From: Agriterribacter humi
GTDB taxonomy: Bacteria; Bacteroidota; Bacteroidia; Chitinophagales; Chitinophagaceae
DNA: 64,000 nt
Assembly (NCBI RefSeq): GCF_009192765.1
Contig: NZ_VOHQ01000001.1
Location: forward strand, 186,001-250,000
Direction of reading: 5' to 3'
Shown: piece after piece, positions 27,012 through 35,651 of the stretch
Layout: every line of letters starts with the position of its first letter
How positions within the stretch are numbered: the first letter of the stretch is position 1
Program-made: the position numbers and the translations under genes
Notes under the pieces: model-generated
Told to the model about the DNA's origin: nothing
The model's database searches: none
What the model saw: the letters and a program-made list of their open reading frames with translations, nothing else

Positions 27012-27287
27012 ATGAAAGCAGATTCTAAAGTATTGCTGGGCTTATTGGCAGGCGCAGCCATAGGTGCAATAGCGGGTATTCTTTTCGCTCCCGACAAAGG
27101 TTCTGAAACCAGGAAAAAAATATCGAAGAATACCACTGACATGGGTGATCAGTTGAAACACAGCTTCGATGATTTTGTTGACACGGTAAAAGACAAATAC
27201 CGCAATGCAAAAAATGAAGTGGAAGACGTAGCCGAAAAAGGCAAGGTGAGCACCTTTGGCGGCCAGGCAAAAAATTCAATGACTTAA
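27012..27287 (+). CDS. YtxH-domain small membrane protein
   Basis: A 91-residue protein with one N-terminal membrane segment (LLGLLAGAAIGAIAGILFAP) followed by DKGSETRKKISKNT, the classic YtxH pattern, and a charged helical tail. YtxH/GvpP-like proteins are common general-stress proteins of unknown mechanism. It heads a three-gene set with a holin-like protein and an unknown protein. Confidence 0.88.
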   Translation: MKADSKVLLGLLAGAAIGAIAGILFAPDKGSETRKKISKNTTDMGDQLKHSFDDFVDTVKDKYRNAKNEVEDVAEKGKVSTFGGQAKNSMT

Positions 27288-27350
27288 AAAACCACACTGA
27301 TGTGGCGCTAACAACCATTAATATTCCGGCGGCATAAAATACTCATAATA

Positions 27351-27695
27351 ATGAAAGAATCAGTCTCTGAAAATATAACAATGTTAATTGAAGATACGGG
27401 CCGCTATATAGAAGCAAAAACGGAACTGTGGAAATTAAAAGCAGTTGATAAAAGTACGGAGATGGCTGCATCGCTCGTTTCGCAGCTTATTGTCATCTTT
27501 ACTGCTTTTATTGGAATTGTAGCGTTGAATACCGGTATCGCATTGTTATTGGGAAAATGGCTTGGTGAAGTATATTATGGTTTTTTTATTGTCGCCGGTT
27601 TTTATTTTTTATTGGGCCTGATCCTGTACCTGGCACGGAAGAGCCTGATAAAAACACCATTTTATAATGCTGTTATCAATAAAATATTGAAATGA
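27351..27695 (+). CDS. Phage-holin-3_6/Holin-X-like membrane protein
   Basis: A 114-residue protein with an N-terminal amphipathic region (ITMLIEDTGRYIEAKTELWKL) and two membrane helices (about 42-68 and 75-97). This matches the putative holin superfamily III found beside YtxH genes in many non-phage contexts. No phage genes are nearby, so a membrane-stress role is more likely than lysis. It overlaps the next gene by 4 bases. Confidence 0.8.
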   Translation: MKESVSENITMLIEDTGRYIEAKTELWKLKAVDKSTEMAASLVSQLIVIFTAFIGIVALNTGIALLLGKWLGEVYYGFFIVAGFYFLLGLILYLARKSLIKTPFYNAVINKILK

Positions 27696-28069
27696 ATATT
27701 CCATTACGCTCAGAAGATATTAAAGCCAGGATTAAAGTACTGGAAGAGCAAACCCTTGTTATGGAGGGAGAATTAAAAGGAAAGTTCAAAGAAACTTACG
27801 AAAGTTTTAAGCCGGCTAACCTGATAAAAAGCGCCTTTCATGGAATTACTTCAGATCAGGGATTTAAAAACGGAATACTTAACACAGTTCTTAAATTCGG
27901 ACTCGGATATGCAGGCGGCCGTTTATTCTGGAATCCTTCAGGAAGCATTGCAAAAAAAGCTATTGGGGCGGCACTGCAATTAGGAACCAGCAAAGAAATA
28001 GGTACGAAAATATCTATCTGGAAAAAATTCGTTACCAGTCTGTTCACTAAAGATAAAAAAGCGGCCTAA
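27692..28069 (+). CDS. Conserved hypothetical protein of the ytxH/holin operon
   Basis: A 125-residue protein. The start codon overlaps the previous stop (ATGA), so it is translationally coupled to the holin-like gene. Residues 1-35 are charged and probably coiled-coil (IKARIKVLEEQTLVMEGELKGKFKETYESF). A weakly hydrophobic Gly-rich part follows (LKFGLGYAGGRLFW). No characterised family is recognised; by position it belongs to the same stress-related membrane module. Confidence 0.75.
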   Translation: MNIPLRSEDIKARIKVLEEQTLVMEGELKGKFKETYESFKPANLIKSAFHGITSDQGFKNGILNTVLKFGLGYAGGRLFWNPSGSIAKKAIGAALQLGTSKEIGTKISIWKKFVTSLFTKDKKAA

Positions 28070-28166
28070 AGCTCTTCCTGCCGTCACTTCTCCGTCATTG
28101 TTTTCAATGGTTGTTCTCTTATAGGGAATAATTCTCTATCTTTCGTAAGTGAACAACCCGCATTTT

Positions 28167-28850
28167 ATGAAAAATTTATTGCTTGTCCTTGCTTTTGCAT
28201 TCGCAAACCAGGATACCAGTGCACAAAATTGTGCATCGTTCTACCTTTTGCAAAATAATAAAACTGTAGAGCTTGCAGTATACAACAAAAAAGGAAACGC
28301 AAACGGAACAATCATTTATAAAATTTCCAGTCAACCTGCCAAAGGCAATACAACTACAGCCACCATACATACCAACTTGCTTGATAAGGAAGGAAAATCT
28401 GTGAATAAGGGAGTTAGTAATGTAAAATGCAGCAATGGTATCATCATGATTGACATGAACTTATTTCTTCCACAGCAACAAACCGAACAATTTAATAAAG
28501 CACATGCCAAAGTTAAAAATGCATTTCTTGAATATCCCGCTGTAATGAAAACCGGCGACCAGTTAAAAGACGGGGCATTTAATATGGAGATTGACAATAA
28601 CGGTTTAAAGCAAATTTTAAAAATGCAGATCTTTAACAGGAGAGTAACCGGTACAGAAAAAGTAAGCACAAAGGCCGGTACCTGGAACTGTATAGCGATA
28701 AGCTACCGGGTAAACCTGAATATTCAAACAGGTCCCATTGCCATACCACTGAACTATAATGCAACGGAATGGTATGCCCCCGGATTTGGCATTGTTAAAA
28801 CCGTAAGTGAAACCGGGTCAACCGAAATTGTTGCTGTAAAACAGGGATAA
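28167..28850 (+). CDS. TapB-like (DUF3108-related) exported protein
   Basis: A 227-residue protein with an N-terminal signal (MKNLLLVLAFAFANQDTSAQ). The start is set at this ATG rather than a GTG six codons upstream. The remainder is beta-rich with a C-terminal segment YNATEWYAPGFGIVKTVSETG, characteristic of the TapB/DUF3108 group of periplasmic proteins. Function is unknown. TATCTTTCG at 28137-28145 resembles a -7 box. It converges on the SPOR gene. Confidence 0.7.
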   Translation: MKNLLLVLAFAFANQDTSAQNCASFYLLQNNKTVELAVYNKKGNANGTIIYKISSQPAKGNTTTATIHTNLLDKEGKSVNKGVSNVKCSNGIIMIDMNLFLPQQQTEQFNKAHAKVKNAFLEYPAVMKTGDQLKDGAFNMEIDNNGLKQILKMQIFNRRVTGTEKVSTKAGTWNCIAISYRVNLNIQTGPIAIPLNYNATEWYAPGFGIVKTVSETGSTEIVAVKQG

Positions 28851-28871
28851 TATAATAACCTGACTGCTTAC

Positions 28872-29339
28872 TTAGGGCTTATCACTTACGACACCCAATA
28901 TAAGTTCCCCGTCTTTAGAAGGCTTTATCTGTATCTTTGATGGCACAATAAATACGCCGGAAGGATAAATTTTTTTTACCTCCTGTAGCAGACTTTCCGC
29001 ATCTTCCCTCGTTCGGAAATTACCCATTTGAATTTTGAAATAAGGAGAATGATAAATGAAATACGTTTTCTCACCCGGAAAATCGCTTAACATCCGGGTT
29101 TTAACCGAAAGCGCTTTCTTCCGGTCATTGGTGTTGATTACCTGTAAACGGAATCCCGACATATTCCTGATTGTTTTTAAATAGGTGGCTTCATTAATCT
29201 CCCTGTTCTTTTTTACAAGTGCATTTACCCTCGGATCGCTGTTTACGGAAACATGCTGCAGGGAATCATTTACCAAATCTTGCGCAATTGCTCCCAAAAC
29301 AATAAAAAAAGCGATGGCGGAAATACATATTTTTTTCAT
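28872..29339 (-). CDS. SPOR-domain exported protein
   Basis: A 155-residue protein with a signal peptide (cleavage near LGAIAQ) and a C-terminal SPOR domain of about 75 residues (FRLQVINTNDRKKALSVKTRM through YFKIQMGNFRTREDAESLLQEV). SPOR domains bind denuded glycan strands of peptidoglycan at division sites. It has no membrane anchor, so it is presumably periplasmic. Confidence 0.85.
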   Translation of the reverse strand: MKKICISAIAFFIVLGAIAQDLVNDSLQHVSVNSDPRVNALVKKNREINEATYLKTIRNMSGFRLQVINTNDRKKALSVKTRMLSDFPGEKTYFIYHSPYFKIQMGNFRTREDAESLLQEVKKIYPSGVFIVPSKIQIKPSKDGELILGVVSDKP

Positions 29340-29448
29340 GATGAGCGATTTAATGACATTGATGCTGAATGCTAATGTACATACTCTTTTACATACGCGC
29401 CAAAGCGCAGAAATGCACTTTAGCTTTTAATAATGTTAAATATAAAAA

Positions 29449-30117
29449 TCATACCAGGTTATTGCCCGATTGTTTCATAATATCAATGCTGCTGCTGCAT
29501 CCGATACGATTTGCTCCCGCAGAAAGGAGTTCGCGGGCAAATGTGAAACTACGTATCCCACCAGATGCCTTTATCTGGATATGCGGCGGAAGATACTGCC
29601 TCATGAGTTGAACAGCTTCAACCGTGGCGCCTTTTCCGCTATAACCCGTAGAGGTCTTTAAAAAATCTACACCTGCAGCGCCATATAATTCGCAGCATTT
29701 AATGATCTCGTCAATGGTTAATAACCCCGATTCTATAATAATTTTTATTACGCGGCTCTTGTTCCTGATCACAGGCAGTATAGCATTGATTTCGCCGGCA
29801 ATAAATTGCCAGTCGCTGTTTTTTATAGCCGCAATATCAGCTACCATATCCAGCTCATCTGCTCCATCTACTATGGCCAATACTACTTCCGCCAGCTTTG
29901 CTTCAATAGCCGAATACCCAAATGGAAATCCTATTACAGTAGCTGTTTGTACTGTTGAACCAGCAAGTAATTTTACAGCTTTCTTTACGTATAAAGGGGG
30001 AACGCATACTGCAGCGAAACGGTATTCAATTGCTTCGCCACAAACCCGCTCAACATCTTTTAATGTTGTATCAGGTTTCAAAAAAGTGTGATCAATATAC
30101 GAGGCGATATTATTCAA
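29449..30117 (-). CDS. deoC: Deoxyribose-phosphate aldolase
   Basis: A 222-residue cytoplasmic class I aldolase that cleaves 2-deoxyribose-5-phosphate to acetaldehyde and glyceraldehyde-3-phosphate. The N-terminus IASYIDHTFLKPDTT, the Schiff-base segment GVDFLKTSTGYSGKGAT and the C-terminal IKASGGIRSF are diagnostic. It works in deoxynucleoside salvage. No other deo genes are adjacent. Confidence 0.96.
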   Translation of the reverse strand: MNNIASYIDHTFLKPDTTLKDVERVCGEAIEYRFAAVCVPPLYVKKAVKLLAGSTVQTATVIGFPFGYSAIEAKLAEVVLAIVDGADELDMVADIAAIKNSDWQFIAGEINAILPVIRNKSRVIKIIIESGLLTIDEIIKCCELYGAAGVDFLKTSTGYSGKGATVEAVQLMRQYLPPHIQIKASGGIRSFTFARELLSAGANRIGCSSSIDIMKQSGNNLV

Positions 30118-30281
30118 TTCGAAGGTTAGTTGTAGTTTGTAGTTTATAATTTATTGTTTATAGTTGAGTAAACTACTAACGACAGGCTGAAAACGCCTTC
30201 TTTCACTTCTCTCTTTTCACTCATGCTTTGCCCATTGCTGACCGCCGACTGCTGACAGCCTTCTTCGCATGTATGCTATCA
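30118..30281. repeat. Composite stutter-repeat gap between secA and deoC
   Basis: Three word types occur in succession: TAGTTTGTAGTTTATAATTT (around 30132), the core ACTAACGACAG (30175-30185), an inverted GTGAAAAG-type run (TTCACTTCTCTCTTTTCACTC, around 30200) and GCTGACCGCCGACTGCTGACAG (30237-30258). The ACTAACGACAG core recurs at 43593-43603. Confidence 0.75.
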
Positions 30282-33200
30282 TCAGGCTTCCTTTCCATGG
30301 CACTGCTTGTATTTTTTACCACTGCCGCAGGGACAAGGATCATTTCGACCGATCTTGGGTCCAACTTTAACCGGCTCCTGTTTTGTGGCTGCACCGGAAG
30401 GATCAAAATAATCATTTTCATTTGCCGCATAATCATCGCCACGGGCATCAATCTCGTCCTTATTGGCCTTCATCTTGCTCATGTCGGTTTTCTGTTCCCT
30501 GCCTTCTCTTATCTGTCCCGCATTTTGCTCAACAGGTATAGCAGCGTGGCTGAGGAAAGAAACGATATCCCTGTTCACCTCTCCATCCATGTTACGGAAC
30601 ATTTCAAAAGCAGAAGTTTTATATATAATCAAAGGATCTTTTTGTTCGTATACTGCTGTTTGCACACTATGCTTTAAATCATCCATTGCCCTCAGGTGCT
30701 CCTTCCAGGCATCATCTATCACGGCAAGCGTAATGGTTCTTTCCAGGGCGTTTGCCAATTCTGTTCCTTTTGATTCTAAGGTTTTTTTCATGTTTGTCAG
30801 TACCTGAATTCCTTTTTTGCCATCCGAAAAAGGCACCACCACATTTTCAATATGATTGCCCTGCATGAGCTTAATATTCTGAAATACGGGCATTGATTGC
30901 TTCGTAAGGTTTTCCTTACGCTCCTGGTAGTGCGCAGATGCTTCACTATACAAATGATCCGCTATCTTATTGATATCCCCTTTCATAAACTCATCGTGCG
31001 TAATGGTAGTATCAATGCCAAAATGAATGATGGCAGCCAGTTTAAAGCCTTCAAAATCTTCCTGCTCGCGGAAAGAATTTATCAACCCTTCCGAAACATT
31101 ATAAAATGCATTATCCAGGTCAAGTGCCAGCCGGTCGCCAAACAATGCATGCTCACGTTTGGTATATACCACATTACGCTGCTTGTTCATCACATCATCA
31201 TATTCAAGCAGGCGTTTGCGGATACCGAAATTATTTTCTTCTACTTTTTTCTGCGCTCTCTCAATGCTTTTGGTGATCATGCTGTGTTGAATCACCTCGC
31301 CTTCCTTATATCCCATCCTGTCCATCAGGGAAGCAATACGTTCACTGCCAAACATACGCATAAGGTCGTCTTCGAGCGATACGTAAAATTGTGAAGTACC
31401 CGGATCGCCCTGGCGTCCGGCACGGCCGCGCAACTGCCTGTCTACGCGGCGCGACTCATGTCTTTCCGTACCAATAATAGCAAGACCCCCCGCTTCCTTA
31501 ACACCAGGTCCTAATTTTATATCCGTACCACGACCCGCCATGTTGGTGGCAATGGTAACAGCCCCGTTTAAACCGGCTTCCAGCACTACCTGCGCTTCAC
31601 GGGCGTGCTGTTTTGCATTCAATACATTGTGCGGTATTTTCCTTGCCTGCAGCATTTTGCTCAGCAATTCACTTACTTCAACAGAAGTAGTACCCACCAG
31701 GCAGGGGCGGCCGCTGTTTCGCAATTTCTCAATCTCTTCAATTACCGCTTTATACTTTTCGCGTTTGGTTTTATATACCAGGTCCTGCTCATCTTTACGT
31801 GTAACTGGTATATTGGTAGGAACAGAAACCACATCTAATTTATAAATGCTCCAGAACTCACCTGCTTCCGTTTCCGCAGTACCCGTCATACCCGACAGTT
31901 TATGATACATACGGAAGAAATTCTGCAAAGTAACCGTAGCATAGGTTTGCGTAGCAGCTTCAACCTTCACATTTTCTTTGGCTTCTATAGCCTGGTGCAA
32001 ACCATCGCTGTACCTGCGGCCTTCCATAATACGGCCGGTTTGTTCATCCACAATTTTCACCTGCCCCTCTACTACAATATATTCTACATCATTCTCAAAT
32101 AAAGTATATGCTTTCAGTAATTGCTGCACCGTATGTATGCGATCGGCTTTTTGCGCATACTCATTTAACACTTCCTCCTTCCTGCGCAACTTGTCTTCCG
32201 GAGTATCATCGCCCTTTTCAATATCAGATAACTGGATGCTGAGATCCGGGAGTACAAAAAAGTTAGGATCTTCGCCTCCCTTTGTAATGTATTGCAGTCC
32301 TTTATCCGTAAGTTCTACCTGGTTGTTTTTTTCGTCAATATGAAAAAATAGTTCCTCGTCTACAATATGCATGTGCTTTCCCTGGTCGGCCATGTAAAAG
32401 TTTTCCACCTTCTGTAATTTTACACGAATGCCGGGTTCACTCAGGTATTTAATTATTGCCGTATTCTTGGGTAAACCACGGAAGGAACGCAACAATGCAA
32501 GCCCTCCCTCGCGAACATCATCTTTGCCTTCAGCTATTAACTTTTTGGCCTCAATCAACGCTTTGTTCACCACTTGTTTCTGCGCTTCCACCAACTGGTG
32601 TACACGGGGTTTTAACTGGATATATTGCTGATCATCGCCGCCTTTCGATATGGGACCCGAAATGATCAGTGGCGTACGGGCATCATCAATCAATACGCTA
32701 TCCACTTCATCCACCATACCGTAATGATGCTTGCGCTGTACCATTTCATCAGGATTATGAACCATATTATCGCGCAGATAATCGAAACCAAATTCGTTGT
32801 TGGTTCCGTAGGTTATGCTTGCCTGGTACGCTTTTCTGCGTTCTGCACTGTTGGGATAATGCCGGTCAATACAATCTACCGTCAGCCCAAGAAATTCATA
32901 TAAAGTGCCATTCCATTCCGAGTCACGTTTGGCGAGATAATCATTTACCGTAACAATATGCACTCCCTGGTCGGCCAGGGCATTCAGATAAGCCGGTAAT
33001 GTAGATACCAGCGTTTTACCTTCACCGGTAGCCATCTCGGCAATTTTTCCCTGGTGTAATACAACACCACCAAGCAACTGTACATCATAATGCACCATGT
33101 TCCAGGTAACAAGATTGCCGCCTGCCAGCCAGCTATTCTTATACGTTACCTTGTCGCCCTCAATAATAATATGCGATTTTTTAACACTTAACTCCCTGTC

Positions 33201-33608
33201 GAGTTCCGTAGCAGTGGCTACGAGTTCCGTATTGTTTGCAAAACGACGCGCTGTTTCTTTCATAACAGCAAACGCTTCAGGCAGAATTTCATTAAGCACC
33301 TCTTCCAATTTTTCATTGCGCTGCTTGCCCAGTTTATCTATTTGCTGGTATATTTCATCCTTTTGCATTATTTCGGTAAATGCCAGTTCTTCTGCCTTTT
33401 TCTTAAGCTCCGCTATTTCATTGTCAACTGTTGAAACGTGCTGTTTAATGCGGGATTTGAATTCCGTGGTTTTGCTTCTCAGTTCATCATTAGAAAGTGA
33501 TGCATAAGAAGTAAAATACGTGTTGATCTCTTCCACGTAGTGCGAAATACTCTTAATATCTTTTTCCGATTTGTTTCCTCCAAATATCTTAGAGATAAAT
33601 TGCAACAT
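30282..33608 (-). CDS. secA: Preprotein translocase ATPase SecA
   Basis: An 1108-residue motor ATPase driving export through SecYEG. The Walker A region ATGEGKTLVSTLPAYLNAL, the DEAD-like VDEVDSVLIDDARTPLI, the RQGDPG/AGRGTDIKLG motifs and the C-terminal zinc-binding SEC-C motif NDPCPCGSGKKYKQCHG are intact. It is about 200 residues longer than E. coli SecA because of the insertions usual in Bacteroidetes. It is the likely motor for the Sec-exported proteins encoded in this window. Confidence 0.98.
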   Translation of the reverse strand: MLQFISKIFGGNKSEKDIKSISHYVEEINTYFTSYASLSNDELRSKTTEFKSRIKQHVSTVDNEIAELKKKAEELAFTEIMQKDEIYQQIDKLGKQRNEKLEEVLNEILPEAFAVMKETARRFANNTELVATATELDRELSVKKSHIIIEGDKVTYKNSWLAGGNLVTWNMVHYDVQLLGGVVLHQGKIAEMATGEGKTLVSTLPAYLNALADQGVHIVTVNDYLAKRDSEWNGTLYEFLGLTVDCIDRHYPNSAERRKAYQASITYGTNNEFGFDYLRDNMVHNPDEMVQRKHHYGMVDEVDSVLIDDARTPLIISGPISKGGDDQQYIQLKPRVHQLVEAQKQVVNKALIEAKKLIAEGKDDVREGGLALLRSFRGLPKNTAIIKYLSEPGIRVKLQKVENFYMADQGKHMHIVDEELFFHIDEKNNQVELTDKGLQYITKGGEDPNFFVLPDLSIQLSDIEKGDDTPEDKLRRKEEVLNEYAQKADRIHTVQQLLKAYTLFENDVEYIVVEGQVKIVDEQTGRIMEGRRYSDGLHQAIEAKENVKVEAATQTYATVTLQNFFRMYHKLSGMTGTAETEAGEFWSIYKLDVVSVPTNIPVTRKDEQDLVYKTKREKYKAVIEEIEKLRNSGRPCLVGTTSVEVSELLSKMLQARKIPHNVLNAKQHAREAQVVLEAGLNGAVTIATNMAGRGTDIKLGPGVKEAGGLAIIGTERHESRRVDRQLRGRAGRQGDPGTSQFYVSLEDDLMRMFGSERIASLMDRMGYKEGEVIQHSMITKSIERAQKKVEENNFGIRKRLLEYDDVMNKQRNVVYTKREHALFGDRLALDLDNAFYNVSEGLINSFREQEDFEGFKLAAIIHFGIDTTITHDEFMKGDINKIADHLYSEASAHYQERKENLTKQSMPVFQNIKLMQGNHIENVVVPFSDGKKGIQVLTNMKKTLESKGTELANALERTITLAVIDDAWKEHLRAMDDLKHSVQTAVYEQKDPLIIYKTSAFEMFRNMDGEVNRDIVSFLSHAAIPVEQNAGQIREGREQKTDMSKMKANKDEIDARGDDYAANENDYFDPSGAATKQEPVKVGPKIGRNDPCPCGSGKKYKQCHGKEA

Positions 33609-34021
33609 ATTGAGAATGTATTAATAAAGATGTACTTATGATATAGTGCTGAGTTAATTGTAATATGCCGGGTTGTTGTCAGAGATGAGAGTGAGATGTG
33701 AAAGTGAATGAATTGCCATTCACCATTGCTTATTCACTTTTTCACCTTTATCCTCTCACTTTTCACGATACAATACGTTATATATGATTAACTTAACACG
33801 AGTTATCCTTTTTTCCTGACAAATATAATGCTGTTTTTAAGGGCAGTCATAATGGCAGAAGGTTTGCAAAGGTAAGAAAACTAAGAAAGAGGAGGCTGAT
33901 GACAGATGTGAAACTTTTAAGATTTTACTGAGCCGCTAATCTATAGCCCATATTCGTGGAAAGCATAGATTAGGGCATTCTTAAAATAAGTTTGAGCATA
34001 ACCAAACAATAACAAATCAGG
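33609..34021. repeat. Gap upstream of secA with inverted repeats
   Basis: No gene is seen. GTGAAAGTGAAT (33698-33709) and ATTCACTTTTTCAC (33732-33745) are near-perfect arms of a larger imperfect inverted repeat (about 33681-33770) of GTGAAA-type words. CTAATCTAT (33936-33944) and ATAGATTAG (33965-33973) form a separate 9-bp hairpin about 50 bases downstream of the MBL stop; it has no T-run on the gene's strand. Confidence 0.6.
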
Positions 34022-35425
34022 CTATCCCAATCCAATCTCGTAATGCTTTTCGGGTATCTGCACATCCAAAAAATCTTTTTTTAGCAAACGGTTCCTGAAA
34101 TCCTGCTGCACATCGTACTCGCCATGAACAAGAAATAAAGTTTTTACTTCCCGCGGATTTTGACAGGCCAGGAACTGGCTCAGATCTTCATAATCGCCGT
34201 GGGCGCTCATACTGCGGATGGAACCAATTTCTGCATTCACCTGGTGATAAACTCCAAAAATAGTTACTTCCTTTGCGCCAGCTATTAGCCTGCCACCCAG
34301 GGAATGAGGTTCGCAATAGCCGGTAAACAAAATAGTATTGCGGCTGTTTTCAATGGTATTGCTGATATGATGCTTTACCCTGCCACCTTCGGCCATACCG
34401 CTGGCGGAAATAATGACGCAGGGCTCATTGCGGAAATTGAGCAGCTTCGATTCATCAACCGATTTAATAAACTTCAACCCTTTAAACCCAAAGGGATCCT
34501 GGTCTGATTGCAATATCTTCTGAATAGCATTATTAAAGTATTGAGGATATTTTTTTACGATCTCAGTAGATTTGACACTAAGCGGACTATCCACAAAATA
34601 ATCCAGGTCGGGCAATCTTTTTTCTATCTCCAACTGGTTAAGCGCAAATAAAATTTCCTGTGTACGGCCAACACTAAAAGCAGGCACTACCAGCTTGCCT
34701 TTTTTCTGTATGCATGCTTTTTCAATCCATTGCAGGATCTGGTCGGGTGTAGTAGCATGCTGGTCGTGCAGGCTGTTGCCGTAGGTTGATTCCAGTAAAA
34801 TATAATCTGCCTGGGGGAAAGTTTGGGGTGAACGCAAAATAACATCCCTGTAACGCCCCACATCACCACTAAAACTGATACGGGTAGTTTTGCCACTCTC
34901 TGTTATTTTCAAGTGCACTGCGGCACTGCCAATAATATGACCGGCATCGGTATACAATAATTCAATACCATCCTCTATTGTAAACCAATTGCCATATTCT
35001 ACTGTTCTGAAAAAACCACTGGCTTTTTTTGCATCTTCTGTATCGTATAAGGGTTGCAAATATCCCTGGCCGGCTGCTGCCCTTCGCTTATTGATGTACT
35101 TTACCTCATCTTCCTGTATGCCGGCCGAATCTTCAAGCAATACTTCCGTTAGCTCCCGGGTGGCGGGTGTACAGAATATCTTTCCCCTGAAACCATCTCT
35201 CACTAATTTGGGTATTAATCCGCTGTGATCTATATGTGCATGCGACAAGACCAGGTACTCTACTTCCGGCGGATTAAAGCCCCAATCCCTGTTCAATACA
35301 TCTGTTTCCTTACCCAATCCCTGAAACATTCCGCAATCCAATAATATTTTTTTACCGCTTTTTAAGGTAATCAAATGCTTTGAACCTGTGACGGTACGGG
35401 CTGCGCCGTGAAATGCTATTTTCAT
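34022..35425 (-). CDS. MBL-fold/beta-CASP RNA-specificity exonuclease-like protein
   Basis: A 467-residue cytoplasmic metallo-beta-lactamase-fold protein. The metal motif SHAHIDHSG has H62, H64, D66 and H67. The central beta-CASP domain (about 210-380) includes PAFSVGRTQE and DSPLSVKSTEI. The C-terminal part holds SAHGDYEDL and FLVHGEYD, the zipper-like RMMBL region. Proteins like this act as 3'-end endonucleases or exonucleases on RNA. Length and domain order are those of the stand-alone YsiA/CPSF73-like group. Confidence 0.9.
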   Translation of the reverse strand: MKIAFHGAARTVTGSKHLITLKSGKKILLDCGMFQGLGKETDVLNRDWGFNPPEVEYLVLSHAHIDHSGLIPKLVRDGFRGKIFCTPATRELTEVLLEDSAGIQEDEVKYINKRRAAAGQGYLQPLYDTEDAKKASGFFRTVEYGNWFTIEDGIELLYTDAGHIIGSAAVHLKITESGKTTRISFSGDVGRYRDVILRSPQTFPQADYILLESTYGNSLHDQHATTPDQILQWIEKACIQKKGKLVVPAFSVGRTQEILFALNQLEIEKRLPDLDYFVDSPLSVKSTEIVKKYPQYFNNAIQKILQSDQDPFGFKGLKFIKSVDESKLLNFRNEPCVIISASGMAEGGRVKHHISNTIENSRNTILFTGYCEPHSLGGRLIAGAKEVTIFGVYHQVNAEIGSIRSMSAHGDYEDLSQFLACQNPREVKTLFLVHGEYDVQQDFRNRLLKKDFLDVQIPEKHYEIGLG

Positions 35426-35504
35426 ATAGTAACGTTTGTTTTAAATATTCAGGGAAGAAACAATATTAAAGAAACAAGTTCCCAATAAATTATCAAACCA
35501 AAAA

Positions 35505-35560
35505 AAAATACCTCACCCCCAGCCCTCTTCACAAAGCGGAGAGGGGATACGAAGAACGAA
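35505..35560. repeat. Interspersed CCTCACCCCC/CCCTCT...AGAGGGG hairpin element
   Basis: ACCTCACCCCCAGCCCTCTTC leads into CCCTCT (35523-35528) and AGAGGGG (35540-35546), a short GC-rich hairpin. Similar CCTCACCCCC...GAGAGGG elements are scattered through many Bacteroidetes genomes, from general knowledge. It lies in the 226-base gap between the MBL and GH13 genes. Confidence 0.6.
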
Positions 35561-35651
35561 GCGAAATGAGGAACAGCAGTGAAATGAAGCTGAATACTTA
35601 GCAGTACAAAAGCTACATCATTACTTCCCTCTGTTCCTACAAAACCTTGCA

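Noticed and set aside
30897-31394. 165-codon frame opposite secA
   Set aside because: Lies wholly inside the intact secA gene and resembles no family.
33936-33973. Hairpin as a terminator of the MBL gene
   Set aside because: A 9-bp stem is present but no T-run follows on the gene's strand; recorded only as an inverted repeat.
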